A DNA stretch of 64,000 bases from Plantibacter sp. PA-3-X8 (GTDB lineage Bacteria; Actinomycetota; Actinomycetes; Actinomycetales; Microbacteriaceae): contig NZ_CP033107.1 of NCBI RefSeq assembly GCF_003856975.1, forward strand, positions 2,294,001 through 2,358,000, given 5' to 3'. The notes beneath the pieces are model-generated. The model saw only the letters and a list, made by a program, of their open reading frames with translations. It had not been told where the DNA came from and searched no databases. Positions 55,422 to 63,887 of this stretch are shown here, one piece after another (the first letter of the stretch is position 1; each line of letters begins with the position of its first letter). The translations under genes were made by a program, and so were the position numbers.

Positions 55422-56459
55422 TCAGCTCCCCGTGCGGGGGAGCAGCGTCGCGACCACGGGCCGGTGATCACTGCCCGTGCCGTCGACGTCGGTCAGGACG
55501 TGAGCAGACACCGTGACCCATCCCGGTGTCGCCATGACGTGGTCGATCGGTGCGCCGAGGACAGTCGGGAGCTCGGTCGGCCAGGTACCGAGCCCGGCTG
55601 CCGCGTCGGCCGCCGCGGCGTCGTGGCACGCGCCGAGGTCGCCGACGCCGCGCAACCCGGCGAGGTGGTCGAGCGTCGCGTTGAAGTCACCGGCCATGAT
55701 CACGTCCGCGTCGTCGGTGCAGCGGCCGGCGAGATCGGCGAGCTCCGCACGCCAGTCGTCGAGCCGACTCGGCAGTGGGGCCGTGGTGTGGACCGCGACG
55801 AGGGTCGGTCCGCGGCCGAGGACCGGATCGGCGATGAGCGTCTCCGAGCGCTCGATGGCGGTCGGGCCGGTCACCGTCGGTGCACGGACCGCGTACTCGC
55901 CGAGTCCGGTGCTGATGAGGAGGCTCGTCCCTCCTGCGTCGGCGTCGGTCGAATGCGCAACCATCGGCCGTCCGGCGGCGGTCATCGCGGCGGCGACGAC
56001 CGCCGCGGTGTCGGACGAGGTCTCCGGCAGGGAGACGACGTCGGCGCCCTCACGCACCGCGATCGCCGCGATCGTTCCGGGGTCGACGGCATCGCCGAGG
56101 GTGTTCCAGGTGAGGACCGTGACCTGATCCGCGAGGTCGGTCGCCTCTCCGGCGACCATCTGGTCGTCGATTCCGCGGTTGGCCGTGACGACGGCGCCGG
56201 TGACCGAGACCGCGGCGAGGACGACCGCCAGGATGGCGGGGAGCACGCGGCGGGACCCCCGGACGAGGATCGCCGTCACGAGGCAGAGCAGTGCGCCGCC
56301 CGCGGCGGCGATCGCCACGAGGAGGCGGAACGCGCTCAGTTGGACGACGACCTGGGCCTGCTCGAGACCGAACAGTCCGGGGAGGACGGCGACGACGAGC
56401 AGGGCCGTGGTCGCGATCGCGAGCACGGCCGCGATGACGCCACCGACGGTCTTCAGCAC
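55422..56459 (-). CDS. Membrane-anchored endonuclease/exonuclease/phosphatase family protein
   Basis: A 345-residue protein with three N-terminal membrane helices (about 1-90) followed by an extracytoplasmic EEP domain. Catalytic blocks: VLTWNTLGD, ADVVSLPETS, GDFNATLDHL, GAPIDHVM and the final GSDHRPVVATL. GTG start; TACGCT ends 7 nt upstream. The domain could hydrolyse nucleic acids or phosphodiester lipids outside the cell; the substrate is not shown. Confidence 0.9.
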   Translation of the reverse strand: MLKTVGGVIAAVLAIATTALLVVAVLPGLFGLEQAQVVVQLSAFRLLVAIAAAGGALLCLVTAILVRGSRRVLPAILAVVLAAVSVTGAVVTANRGIDDQMVAGEATDLADQVTVLTWNTLGDAVDPGTIAAIAVREGADVVSLPETSSDTAAVVAAAMTAAGRPMVAHSTDADAGGTSLLISTGLGEYAVRAPTVTGPTAIERSETLIADPVLGRGPTLVAVHTTAPLPSRLDDWRAELADLAGRCTDDADVIMAGDFNATLDHLAGLRGVGDLGACHDAAAADAAAGLGTWPTELPTVLGAPIDHVMATPGWVTVSAHVLTDVDGTGSDHRPVVATLLPRTGS

Positions 56460-56511
56460 CCGCGTCAGCGTAGGCGAGCGGTCTGGGAGTCCTCGGGGCA
56501 GGACCTGCGAC

Positions 56512-56517
56512 TAGGGT
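56512..56517 (+). promoter_or_regulatory. -10 element of the PHP gene (leaderless)
   Basis: TAGGGT, 6 nt before the GTG at 56524. Confidence 0.5.
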
Positions 56518-56523
56518 GGAAGC

Positions 56524-57396
56524 GTGGTGAGCGCTCGAGACATGCACGGCCCCGCCGATCTGCACACGCACTCGAGCGTCTCGGACGGCACGGAGACGCC
56601 GACGCAGCTGATGCGCGCTGCCGGTGCCGCGGGGCTCGGCACGATCGCCCTCACCGACCACGACTCCACCGCCGGTTGGGCCGAGGCGGCCGTCGAGTCG
56701 CGCCGCCAGGGCATCACCCTGCTCCCCGGAATGGAACTGAGCACCCGCTACGAATGGCGGAGCGTGCACCTGCTCGCGTACCTCATCGATCCGTTGAACG
56801 GCGACCTGCTCCAGGAGACCGCGAAGATCCGGGAGTCCCGGCTCCGGCGGGCCGAAGGCATCGTGGCACGCATCGGTGGCGACTACCCGCTGTCCTGGGC
56901 GGACGTCCTCGCGCAGACCCGCGAAGGTGCGACCGTCGGACGGCCTCACATCGCCGACGCCCTCATCGCCCTCGGGATCGTGGCCGACCGTGGCGAAGCC
57001 TTCGACGGCATCCTGCATCCGCGCACCGGGTATTACGCGCCGCACTACGCGCCCGACCCGCTCACCGCGGTCAAGCTCGTCCGCGCCGCCGGTGGCGTCC
57101 CCGTGATCGCCCACCCGGTCCCGGCTGGCCGCGACCGGATGCTGCCCGAGCCGTACTTCCGAGAACTCGCTGACGCGGGCCTGTTCGGGCTCGAGATCGA
57201 GCACCGCGAGAACACCGAGGAGGGGAAGGTCGTCGTGCGGCGTATCGCCTCCGAGCTGGGCCTCGTCGCGACCGGTTCGAGCGACTATCACGGGACCGGT
57301 AAGCCGAACCGCCTCGGCGAGAACACCACGGACATCGACGTGGTCCGGCGCATCGTGGCCGAGGCCACCGGCTCGGCACCCGTCCTGCCTGACTGA
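56524..57396 (+). CDS. PHP-domain phosphoesterase (RNase AM/TrpH-like)
   Basis: A 290-residue metal-dependent enzyme. PHP motifs: ADLHTHSSVSDGT, ALTDHDST, GMELST (Glu ligand), VHLLAYL, PVIAHPV and GSSDYHG. The whole pattern matches the YciV/TrpH family that hydrolyses 3',5'-nucleoside bisphosphates and 5' ends of short RNAs. GTG start from the leaderless promoter. It is divergent from the EEP-domain gene (64 bp). Confidence 0.9.
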   Translation: MVSARDMHGPADLHTHSSVSDGTETPTQLMRAAGAAGLGTIALTDHDSTAGWAEAAVESRRQGITLLPGMELSTRYEWRSVHLLAYLIDPLNGDLLQETAKIRESRLRRAEGIVARIGGDYPLSWADVLAQTREGATVGRPHIADALIALGIVADRGEAFDGILHPRTGYYAPHYAPDPLTAVKLVRAAGGVPVIAHPVPAGRDRMLPEPYFRELADAGLFGLEIEHRENTEEGKVVVRRIASELGLVATGSSDYHGTGKPNRLGENTTDIDVVRRIVAEATGSAPVLPD

Positions 57397-57432
57397 TCTG
57401 CGGCGCGTCCGGAGTCCCGGTCGAACTTCCCT

Positions 57433-57451
57433 CGGTCACTGAGCCTGTCGA
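57433..57451. repeat. Solitary copy of the interspersed repeat
   Basis: CGGTCACTGAGCCTGTCGA, one degenerate copy of the family found at 37897-38062 and 45363-45408, downstream of the PHP gene. Confidence 0.65.
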
Positions 57452-57495
57452 CGTGCCCACGGGGCGTCCGGCTCCGAGCGCAGCGCTCGCGACAT

Positions 57496-57533
57496 GCAGA
57501 ACGCCCGCATCCGGAAGGGTGCGGGCGTTCTGC
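57496..57533. terminator. Hairpin between the PHP gene and the helicase
   Basis: Perfect 14-bp stem GCAGAACGCCCGCA with complement and a 10-nt loop, 10 nt before the end of the convergent helicase gene. Confidence 0.8.
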
Positions 57534-57542
57534 GTGGCGGAC

Positions 57543-59102
57543 CTACGCCGTGGGAGCCGGGGGAGCGGTGCGGCGCGTCCGGCTCCGACGGCGGGGAGCG
57601 CTGTTGCCGTCGCGGTGCTCCGGACCGTGGCCGTCGTGGGTGCCTGCTGCGGGCGCGCTGCGGTCGACGGTGTCGGTCGAGGCGGCGTCGTGCGTCCGCG
57701 AGTGGGCGCGGGTGCTCGGCTGGGACTCGAGCCGGGTGCTGGTCGGCTGCGTGCGGTCGCCTCCGCGTCCGCCGCGCTCACCACCGCGACCGCCGCTGGT
57801 CCGTGAACCGTCGCGTCCGCCGCCGGTCCGCGAACCGTCGCGTCCGCCTGCGCTCCGCGAACCCTCGCGCCGCGGGGCGGGCTCGACGGCCTTGGCGGGC
57901 TTCAGCCGGCCCTTCGTGCCCTCCGCGATCCCGAGGTCGGTGAACAGGTGCGGGCTCGAGGAGTAGGTCTCCGTCGGTTCCGGCTGACCGAACTCGAGGG
58001 CGCGGTTGATGAGCGCCCACTTGTGGAGGTCGTCCCAGTCGACGAACGTGACGGCGATACCCGTCTTCCCGGCGCGACCGGTACGGCCGACGCGGTGGAG
58101 GTACGTCTTCTCGTCCTCGGGGATCGTGTGGTTGATGACGTGGGTGACGTCGTCGACGTCGATGCCACGAGCGGCGACATCGGTGGCGATCAGGACGTCG
58201 CGCTTGCCGGCCTTGAACGACGCCATCGCCCGCTCGCGCTGCTCCTGGTTCAGGTCGCCGTGCACCGCCGCGGCGTTGAACCCGCGGTCGGTCAGTTCCT
58301 CGACGAGCTTCGCGGCGGCACGCTTGGTCCGCGTGAAGATCACGGTCTTGCCGCGACCCTCGGCCTGCAGGATGCGCGAGATCACCTCGTCCTTGTCGAG
58401 CGAGTGCGCGCGGTAGATGAGGTGCTTGATGTTGGCCTGCGTGAGCCCCTCGTCGGGGTCGCTCGCGCGGATGTGGATCGGCTTGCTCATGAAGCGGCGG
58501 GCCAGGGCCACGATCGGACCGGGCATGGTCGCTGAGAACAGCATCGTGTGACGCGCGGCGGGGGTCTTCGAGAAGAGCTTCTCGATGTCGGCGAGGAAGC
58601 CGAGGTCGAGCATCTTGTCGGCCTCGTCGAGCACCATCTCGGTGATGCCCGAGAGGTCGAGGAGGCGCTGGTTGTTGAGGTCGATGAGACGGCCGGGCGT
58701 GCCGACGACGATCTGGGCGCCGGCCTTCAGCTGCTCGATCTGCCCCTCGTAGGCCTTGCCGCCGTAGATGGAGACGAGCGTCGTCGACCGGTTCGAGATG
58801 AGGATCTCGATGTCCTCGGACACCTGGACGGCGAGCTCACGGGTCGGGACGACCACGAGGGTCTTGACGCCGGGAGCCGGGTCGAGGCCGAGGCGCTGGA
58901 CGATCGGGATGCCGAACCCGAAGGTCTTGCCCGTGCCCGTCTTGGCCTGGCCGATGATGTCCTGGCCGGCGAGCCCGAGGGGGATCGTCTGCTCCTGGAT
59001 GGGGAATGGTTCGATGATGCCCTTGGTCGTGAGGGCGTCGACGATGTCCTGGTCGACACCGAGATCAGAGAAAGTCACGGAGATACCTGTCAGTGCAGTC
59101 AT
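57543..59102 (-). CDS. rhlE: DEAD-box RNA helicase with RGG-rich tail
   Basis: A 519-residue RNA helicase. Q motif and motif I AKTGTGKT (53-60), Ia VVPTREL, Ib GTPGRL, II VLDEADKML, III FSATM, IV/V region VLIATDVAARGIDVDDV, VI HRVGRTGRAGK. Residues from about 410 form a disordered Gly/Arg/Ser tail with GGRDGSRT-type repeats and RGGERGGRGG, which should bind RNA and could drive condensates. The structured leader may link it to temperature. The RhlE name is by neighbourhood; a CsdA-like role is possible. Confidence 0.92.
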   Translation of the reverse strand: MTALTGISVTFSDLGVDQDIVDALTTKGIIEPFPIQEQTIPLGLAGQDIIGQAKTGTGKTFGFGIPIVQRLGLDPAPGVKTLVVVPTRELAVQVSEDIEILISNRSTTLVSIYGGKAYEGQIEQLKAGAQIVVGTPGRLIDLNNQRLLDLSGITEMVLDEADKMLDLGFLADIEKLFSKTPAARHTMLFSATMPGPIVALARRFMSKPIHIRASDPDEGLTQANIKHLIYRAHSLDKDEVISRILQAEGRGKTVIFTRTKRAAAKLVEELTDRGFNAAAVHGDLNQEQRERAMASFKAGKRDVLIATDVAARGIDVDDVTHVINHTIPEDEKTYLHRVGRTGRAGKTGIAVTFVDWDDLHKWALINRALEFGQPEPTETYSSSPHLFTDLGIAEGTKGRLKPAKAVEPAPRREGSRSAGGRDGSRTGGGRDGSRTSGGRGGERGGRGGDRTQPTSTRLESQPSTRAHSRTHDAASTDTVDRSAPAAGTHDGHGPEHRDGNSAPRRRSRTRRTAPPAPTA

Positions 59103-59105
59103 GGT

Positions 59106-59154
59106 CTACACCTTCGATTGCACACAGGTGTAGGGCCCCGATCCGACGCCGGGG
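59106..59154 (-). promoter_or_regulatory. Structured 5' leader of the helicase gene
   Basis: In the minus-strand RNA, CTACACC and GGTGTAG (59127-59133 and 59106-59112) can pair and overlap the ribosome binding site GAAGG. A second stem, CCCCG and CGGGG (59136-59154), lies upstream. A -10 TAGAAT is at 59162-59167, giving a leader of about 55 nt. Confidence 0.45.
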
Positions 59155-59226
59155 CACGGCTATTCTACCCGGGACGTCCCGAGAGGCCGCTGGGCGCGCG
59201 GAACACGGCGATCGGCGCGCTGCGGA

Positions 59227-59232
59227 TAGGGT
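59227..59232 (+). promoter_or_regulatory. -10 element, ferritin-like gene (leaderless)
   Basis: TAGGGT, 6 nt before the ATG at 59239, identical in sequence and spacing to the PHP gene promoter. Confidence 0.5.
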
Positions 59233-59238
59233 GGTCGC

Positions 59239-59958
59239 ATGGCTCGTTGGTTTGCACGACGTCGGCGTCCCGGCACCCAGACGCCTCGTCTGCGCTCGCG
59301 GGAGGACGCCGTCCAGGCGACCCGCGTCGACCTCCACGAGCTCGCGCCCAGCACCGCCGACTACCTCGGTCAGGTGGCGCAACTGCAGCTCGGGTTCTTC
59401 ATGACGCTGTCGTTCGCGGTCGAGCACGCTCCGAACGACGCCGATCGGGAGACGGTCGCCGAGGCCGCCGCCACGGCGCTGCGCAAACACCAGGCGCTAC
59501 TCGCCTGGCTCCGCCGGACGAGCGACGACCCGGGCGCCGTGCTCGAACCCTACGCACGCACGCGAGACGAGTTCCAGGCGATCCTGCGCACCGGCACCTG
59601 GGACGAACTCCTGCTGGGCGTCCTCGTGGCGCGGGGCTTCCTCGACGAGTTCTTCGCGCAGCTCGCGCGCGGCCTGGACGGGGCGGACGCCCGCGACCTG
59701 GCTGCGATCGTCGCCCCCGGTCCGGAGGAGGACCCGCTCGTCGGGATCCTGCACCGGGTGATCGCAACGCATCCCGAGCGCGCTTCGACGCTCGCGATGT
59801 GGGGCCGTCGGTTGCTCGGCGACACCATGCTCGTCGCCAGGTCCGCCCTCGTGACCGAGAGCAAGGCGCTGCCGGACGACGCCCGGGTCGAACCGGTCTA
59901 CACGGAGCTCATCGCGAACCACACCAGACGGATGGACGCGCTCGGGCTCACGGCCTGA
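59239..59958 (+). CDS. Ferritin-like-fold protein
   Basis: A 239-residue helical protein. Residues 40-220 have the helix pattern of ferritin-like/MiaE-like proteins: YLGQVAQLQLGFFMTLSFAV, EAAATALRKHQALLAWL, RTGTWDELLLGVLVARGFLD, EFFAQLARGL, and a late HTRRMDALGLTA. Two candidate E/H metal sites are incomplete (KHQ rather than ExxH), so metal binding is uncertain. It lies by the helicase and DUF3107 gene, matching the Rv3210c position in M. tuberculosis. Confidence 0.75.
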   Translation: MARWFARRRRPGTQTPRLRSREDAVQATRVDLHELAPSTADYLGQVAQLQLGFFMTLSFAVEHAPNDADRETVAEAAATALRKHQALLAWLRRTSDDPGAVLEPYARTRDEFQAILRTGTWDELLLGVLVARGFLDEFFAQLARGLDGADARDLAAIVAPGPEEDPLVGILHRVIATHPERASTLAMWGRRLLGDTMLVARSALVTESKALPDDARVEPVYTELIANHTRRMDALGLTA

Positions 59959-60033
59959 CCGGTCGTCTCCTCCGACACGACGACGCCGCCGCTCCGGGTG
60001 GAGCGACGGCGTCGATCGATCGAGCGCCTCGGG

Positions 60034-60333
60034 TCAGGCGGCGACGCCCTGCTGCAAGCGGGTCAGCATCGCCTCGTCCGACGAAGTGCGGACGCGGACG
60101 AGTACGAGGTCGACCACCACACTCACGACGACGGACGCGCCGAAGGCGAGCACCCAGATCCAGCCGCCGTCCCACGCCATGCCGGCCCACGTCGCCGCGA
60201 CCCAGACGACGGCGGCGACGAGCGTCGCGACCGCCGGGATGAGCGCGGCCCCGTGCTGGTCGCGGCCGGGCAGGAGGTATCGGACGGCGAGACCGAGGAT
60301 GGCACCGCCGAGCACGACGAAGAGGAGTTCCAT
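60034..60333 (-). CDS. Small three-helix membrane protein
   Basis: A 99-residue protein with three hydrophobic helices (about 3-22, 31-50, 57-80) and a short cytoplasmic tail (RVRTSSDEAMLTRLQQGVAA). The ATG follows the DUF3107 stop by two bases (TGACCATG), so it is coupled to it. I do not recognise the family. Role unknown. Confidence 0.78.
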   Translation of the reverse strand: MELLFVVLGGAILGLAVRYLLPGRDQHGAALIPAVATLVAAVVWVAATWAGMAWDGGWIWVLAFGASVVVSVVVDLVLVRVRTSSDEAMLTRLQQGVAA

Positions 60334-60335
60334 GG

Positions 60336-60560
60336 TCAGCCGACGAATCCGATGCGGCGGGACTCCTCGGTTCCGAGCTCGACGTAGCCGATGCCCGCGG
60401 TCGGGATGAGGTAGCTGGTGCCCTTGTCGTCCTTGAGCGCGAGCAGCTTGGCGTCCGTCTCGAGCGCGGTCTTGACCGCCTGCTCGATCTCCGACGCCGG
60501 CTGCGAGGTCTCGAAGCCGATCTCGCGAGGGCTGTTGAGGATTCCGATGCGAATTTCCAC
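60336..60560 (-). CDS. DUF3107 family protein
   Basis: A 74-residue protein with the DUF3107 pattern: EIRIGILNSPREIGFETSQP, a central helix SEIEQAVKTALETDAKLLAL, KDDKGTSYLIPTAGIGYVEL and the IGFVG end. Short ATP-binding-like or antigenic homologues (TB9.4/Rv3208A) occur in mycobacteria. GTG start chosen for AAAGG 8 nt upstream; the longer in-frame ORF is antisense to adnA and rejected. First of a two-gene operon, divergent from adnA. Confidence 0.9.
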   Translation of the reverse strand: MEIRIGILNSPREIGFETSQPASEIEQAVKTALETDAKLLALKDDKGTSYLIPTAGIGYVELGTEESRRIGFVG

Positions 60561-60701
60561 CTTGAGTGCCTTTCGGTTGCGTAGGGCAAGACTACGGGAG
60601 TCGTGGTCCTCCGACCGGCGCGGGTCGGCTGCTGTCAGCGAACAGCGGAACGCCGGTCGGCCGTCGCGGCGATGTCGGGAGGCTCCGGTAACGTGCGGAC
60701 C

Positions 60702-63700
60702 ATGACGGTTCCCGACGCCTCCGACGATCCGACGGGTGCGGTCCGTGACGCGGACCGCGCGCCCGTCGGCGGCCCGGCTGTCGGCACGTGCGTCCGGGTC
60801 GACGACTCGCAGGAGGCCGTGCTGCGGCTCGCGGACGACCGGTCCGCCGTCGTGCTCGGGGCTCCCGGCACGGGCAAGACCACGACGCTCATCGAAGCGG
60901 TCGCGGAACGCGTGCACTCGCGCGGTCTGCGTACCGACGAGGTGCTCGTCATCGCCTCCTCCCGGTCGTCGGCGCAGGTCCTCCGCGACCGCCTCGAGGC
61001 ACGGGTCGCGCGCGCCACACCCGGATCCCTGGCGCGCACCGCCATCTCCCTCGCGCTCGAGGTCATCGCGGGCTCCGGGGCGTTCGCCGGTTCAGGACGA
61101 CCGCGGTTGCTGACGGGCGGCGAGCAGGACCAGACCATCGCCGAGCGACTCCTCGGCGACGAACAGGACGCGACCGGTCCGCTGTGGCCCGCCGAGCTCG
61201 GTCCCGAGGTCAGGCGCCTGCAGGGGTTCCGCACCGAGCTCCGGAACCTCATGGAACGCAGCGTCGAACACGACGTCGCGCCTGCCGAGCTGCGTCGGCT
61301 CGGTACGGAGCACGGGCGTCCGGAGTGGGTCGCGTCCGCGGGCTTCATCGAGGGGTTCCTCGCCGACGACTGGCGCGGACACCTCACGCCCGCGGCGGCC
61401 CTCGCCCGCGCCGTCCGGCTCCTCGACGAACAGGAACCGGGAACGGGCGTGCTCGGCAGCCTGCGGGTGGTCTTCGTGGACGACGCCCAGGAGGCGACCC
61501 ACGGCGTCCTGCAGCTGTTCGCCGCGCTCGCCCGACACGGGGTCACGATCGTCGCGTTCGGCGACCCCGACCTCACGACGGGTGCCTTCCACGGTGCCCG
61601 AGCCGACGCCCTCGGGCGGTTCGCCGAGGTGCTCGGTCGCCCGGTGGACACGCTCGTCCTCGGGCAGGTCCACCGCGGGACACCGGACATCCGGGCGACG
61701 GTCCGCGGCGTCGCCGAGCGCATCGGCACGGCCGGTGCCGGACTCCACCGCACGGCCGCATCACCGGTCGATGACGCGGAGACGCCCGAACACTCCGTCG
61801 TCACCGTGGCGGCCGGTTCCCCGGCCGAGCAGATCGCGGTCATCGCGCGCTTCCTCCGCGAGCGCCACGTCCTCGACGGCGTCGCGTGGGCCGACATGGC
61901 GGTGGTCGTCCGCAGCGGCGGGCTGATCCCGGCGATCGAACGGGGCTTGTCCTCCCTCGAGGTGCCCACCCGGGCGAGCACCGGCGGAGCACCGCTGCGC
62001 GACCACCCGTTCGTCAGGTCGGTCCTCCTCGCCATGTCGGTGGCACTCGGGCGGACGTCGCTCGACGCCGAGGTCGTGACCGAACTCCTCCACAGTGCGC
62101 TCGGCGGACTGGACTCGATCGGGGTCAGGCGACTCCGGGCCGCGCTCCGCCACGCGGATCTCGCTGAGGGCCTCGACCGCAGCGCGGACCGCCTGCTGGA
62201 GGAGGCGTTCGCCGTCCCCGGTGCACTCATCGGACTCGAGACGCCCTCCGCCGCCCGCGCCCGCTCACTCGCCGACAGCCTTGCCGAGGCGAGCGCGCAG
62301 GCGGCGGCGGGCGCTTCGGCCGAGGAGCTCGTCTACGGCCTCTGGTCGCGGAGCAGGCTCGAGCGCCCCTGGGTCTCGCTGTCGAAGGGCAGCGGTCAGG
62401 CCGCCGAGGAGGCGAACCGCGACCTCGACGCGATCACCCAGCTGGCCGATGCGGCACGTACCTTCGTCGAGGCGGAGCCCGACACCCCGGCCTCCGTCTT
62501 CCTCGACCGCCTGCTCGAACAGACGGTCGGCGACGACTCCCTCGCGCCGACGGGCCGCCGGGAGGCGGTCACGATCGCGACGCCCGCCGCCCTGGTCGGG
62601 ACCGCGTTCGACACGGTCGTCGTCGCCGGCATGCAGGACGGCGTGTGGCCCAACCTGCGGGTCCGCGACTCACTGCTCGGCGCTTCGGAGCTCGTGGAGC
62701 TGCTGGAGGGCACGGCCACCGCGACGGCGGACGCACGACGCGCGGTCCTCCATGACGAGCTCCGACTCTTCGCCCAGGCGACCTCTCGTGCGCACCGGTC
62801 GCTCATGGTGGTCGCGGTCGTCGACGACGACCACCAGGCGAGCCCGTTCCTCACGCTGCTCCCAGAACCCGATCCGCACCGGGCATCCCTGTCACCCCTG
62901 TCGCTCCGGGGGCTCGTCGGCACCCTGCGTCGCTCGCTCACCCGCCGGATCCGCCCCGCGGACCCGGCCGAGCGTGCCGCGTCCGCCTCGGCCCTGGCCA
63001 TCCTCGCGACAGCGGGAGTCCCCGGCGCTCCGACCGAGGAGTGGTACGGCGTGGCCGCACCGAGCTCGACGGCACCGCTGCACGACCCCGCCGTCGAGGA
63101 GCTGCCGGTCTCCCCGTCCCGCATGGAGGCCTTCGAGGAGTGCCCGCTGCACTGGGCGATCGCCCGACTGGGCGGCGGTGCCTCCGGGTTCGCCTCCGGT
63201 CTCGGCACGATCGTGCATGCCGCGCTCGAACACGCGGAGTCCTCCGACGAGGCCGCGCTCTGGGCGGCGGTGGAGGACCGCTGGGACGAACTCCACTTCG
63301 AAGCGGACTGGGAGGGCGCGGCGACGAAACGGCGTGCGGCGGAACTCGTCCATCGGCTGTCCTCGTACCTCCACGACGCGGAGCGCGCAGGAGTCACCTC
63401 GATCGGCAACGAGAGCCGGTTCAGCCTCCGCATCCCCATCGGTGAATTGGGCGGCGCGGCCGTGCTCGGCGGCTCGATCGACCGCGTCGAACTCGTGCCC
63501 GACGCCGACGGGACTCGACGCGTCGTGATCGCCGACCTCAAGACCGGCGGCTCGGCGCCCAGACAGGACCGGGAGGTCGCCGACATGGCGCAGCTCGGTG
63601 CCTACCAGCTCGCGCTGGCGTCCGGTGCGATCACCGGTACGGAGGGGCTGCTGAGCGGTGGCGCGAAGCTCATCGTCGTGTCGGCCGGCACGAAGCGCAA

Positions 63701-63887
63701 GGAGTACTACGACCCGGCCCAGCCCGCCTTCGACGACGAAGCCCTCGAGCGCTTCCGCGAGCGTGTTCTGGCGGACGCGGTCGGCATGGCGGGCGCGGTG
63801 TTCGAGGCCCGTGTCGGGACCCACTGCCACGACCCGTTCGCGTTCGGCGAGTGCGCCATCCACGTCATCCCGGCGGTGAGCTCGTGA
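60702..63887 (+). CDS. adnA: AdnA-like UvrD-family helicase-nuclease subunit
   Basis: A 1061-residue motor-nuclease subunit of the mycobacterial-type AdnAB DNA end-resection complex. SF1 helicase core: Walker A GAPGTGKTT (53-61), motif II FVDDAQEAT, a DPDLTTGAF block, and the late SRAHRSLMVVAVVDDD. C-terminal PD-(D/E)XK nuclease: ECPLHWAIARL, GTIVHAALEH, GGSIDRVEL, VIADLKTGG and CHDPFAFGEC. The ATG follows TAACGT by 7 nt, supporting a leaderless start. It overlaps adnB by 4 nt. It matches the Rv3202c position. Confidence 0.88.
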   Translation: MTVPDASDDPTGAVRDADRAPVGGPAVGTCVRVDDSQEAVLRLADDRSAVVLGAPGTGKTTTLIEAVAERVHSRGLRTDEVLVIASSRSSAQVLRDRLEARVARATPGSLARTAISLALEVIAGSGAFAGSGRPRLLTGGEQDQTIAERLLGDEQDATGPLWPAELGPEVRRLQGFRTELRNLMERSVEHDVAPAELRRLGTEHGRPEWVASAGFIEGFLADDWRGHLTPAAALARAVRLLDEQEPGTGVLGSLRVVFVDDAQEATHGVLQLFAALARHGVTIVAFGDPDLTTGAFHGARADALGRFAEVLGRPVDTLVLGQVHRGTPDIRATVRGVAERIGTAGAGLHRTAASPVDDAETPEHSVVTVAAGSPAEQIAVIARFLRERHVLDGVAWADMAVVVRSGGLIPAIERGLSSLEVPTRASTGGAPLRDHPFVRSVLLAMSVALGRTSLDAEVVTELLHSALGGLDSIGVRRLRAALRHADLAEGLDRSADRLLEEAFAVPGALIGLETPSAARARSLADSLAEASAQAAAGASAEELVYGLWSRSRLERPWVSLSKGSGQAAEEANRDLDAITQLADAARTFVEAEPDTPASVFLDRLLEQTVGDDSLAPTGRREAVTIATPAALVGTAFDTVVVAGMQDGVWPNLRVRDSLLGASELVELLEGTATATADARRAVLHDELRLFAQATSRAHRSLMVVAVVDDDHQASPFLTLLPEPDPHRASLSPLSLRGLVGTLRRSLTRRIRPADPAERAASASALAILATAGVPGAPTEEWYGVAAPSSTAPLHDPAVEELPVSPSRMEAFEECPLHWAIARLGGGASGFASGLGTIVHAALEHAESSDEAALWAAVEDRWDELHFEADWEGAATKRRAAELVHRLSSYLHDAERAGVTSIGNESRFSLRIPIGELGGAAVLGGSIDRVELVPDADGTRRVVIADLKTGGSAPRQDREVADMAQLGAYQLALASGAITGTEGLLSGGAKLIVVSAGTKRKEYYDPAQPAFDDEALERFRERVLADAVGMAGAVFEARVGTHCHDPFAFGECAIHVIPAVSS

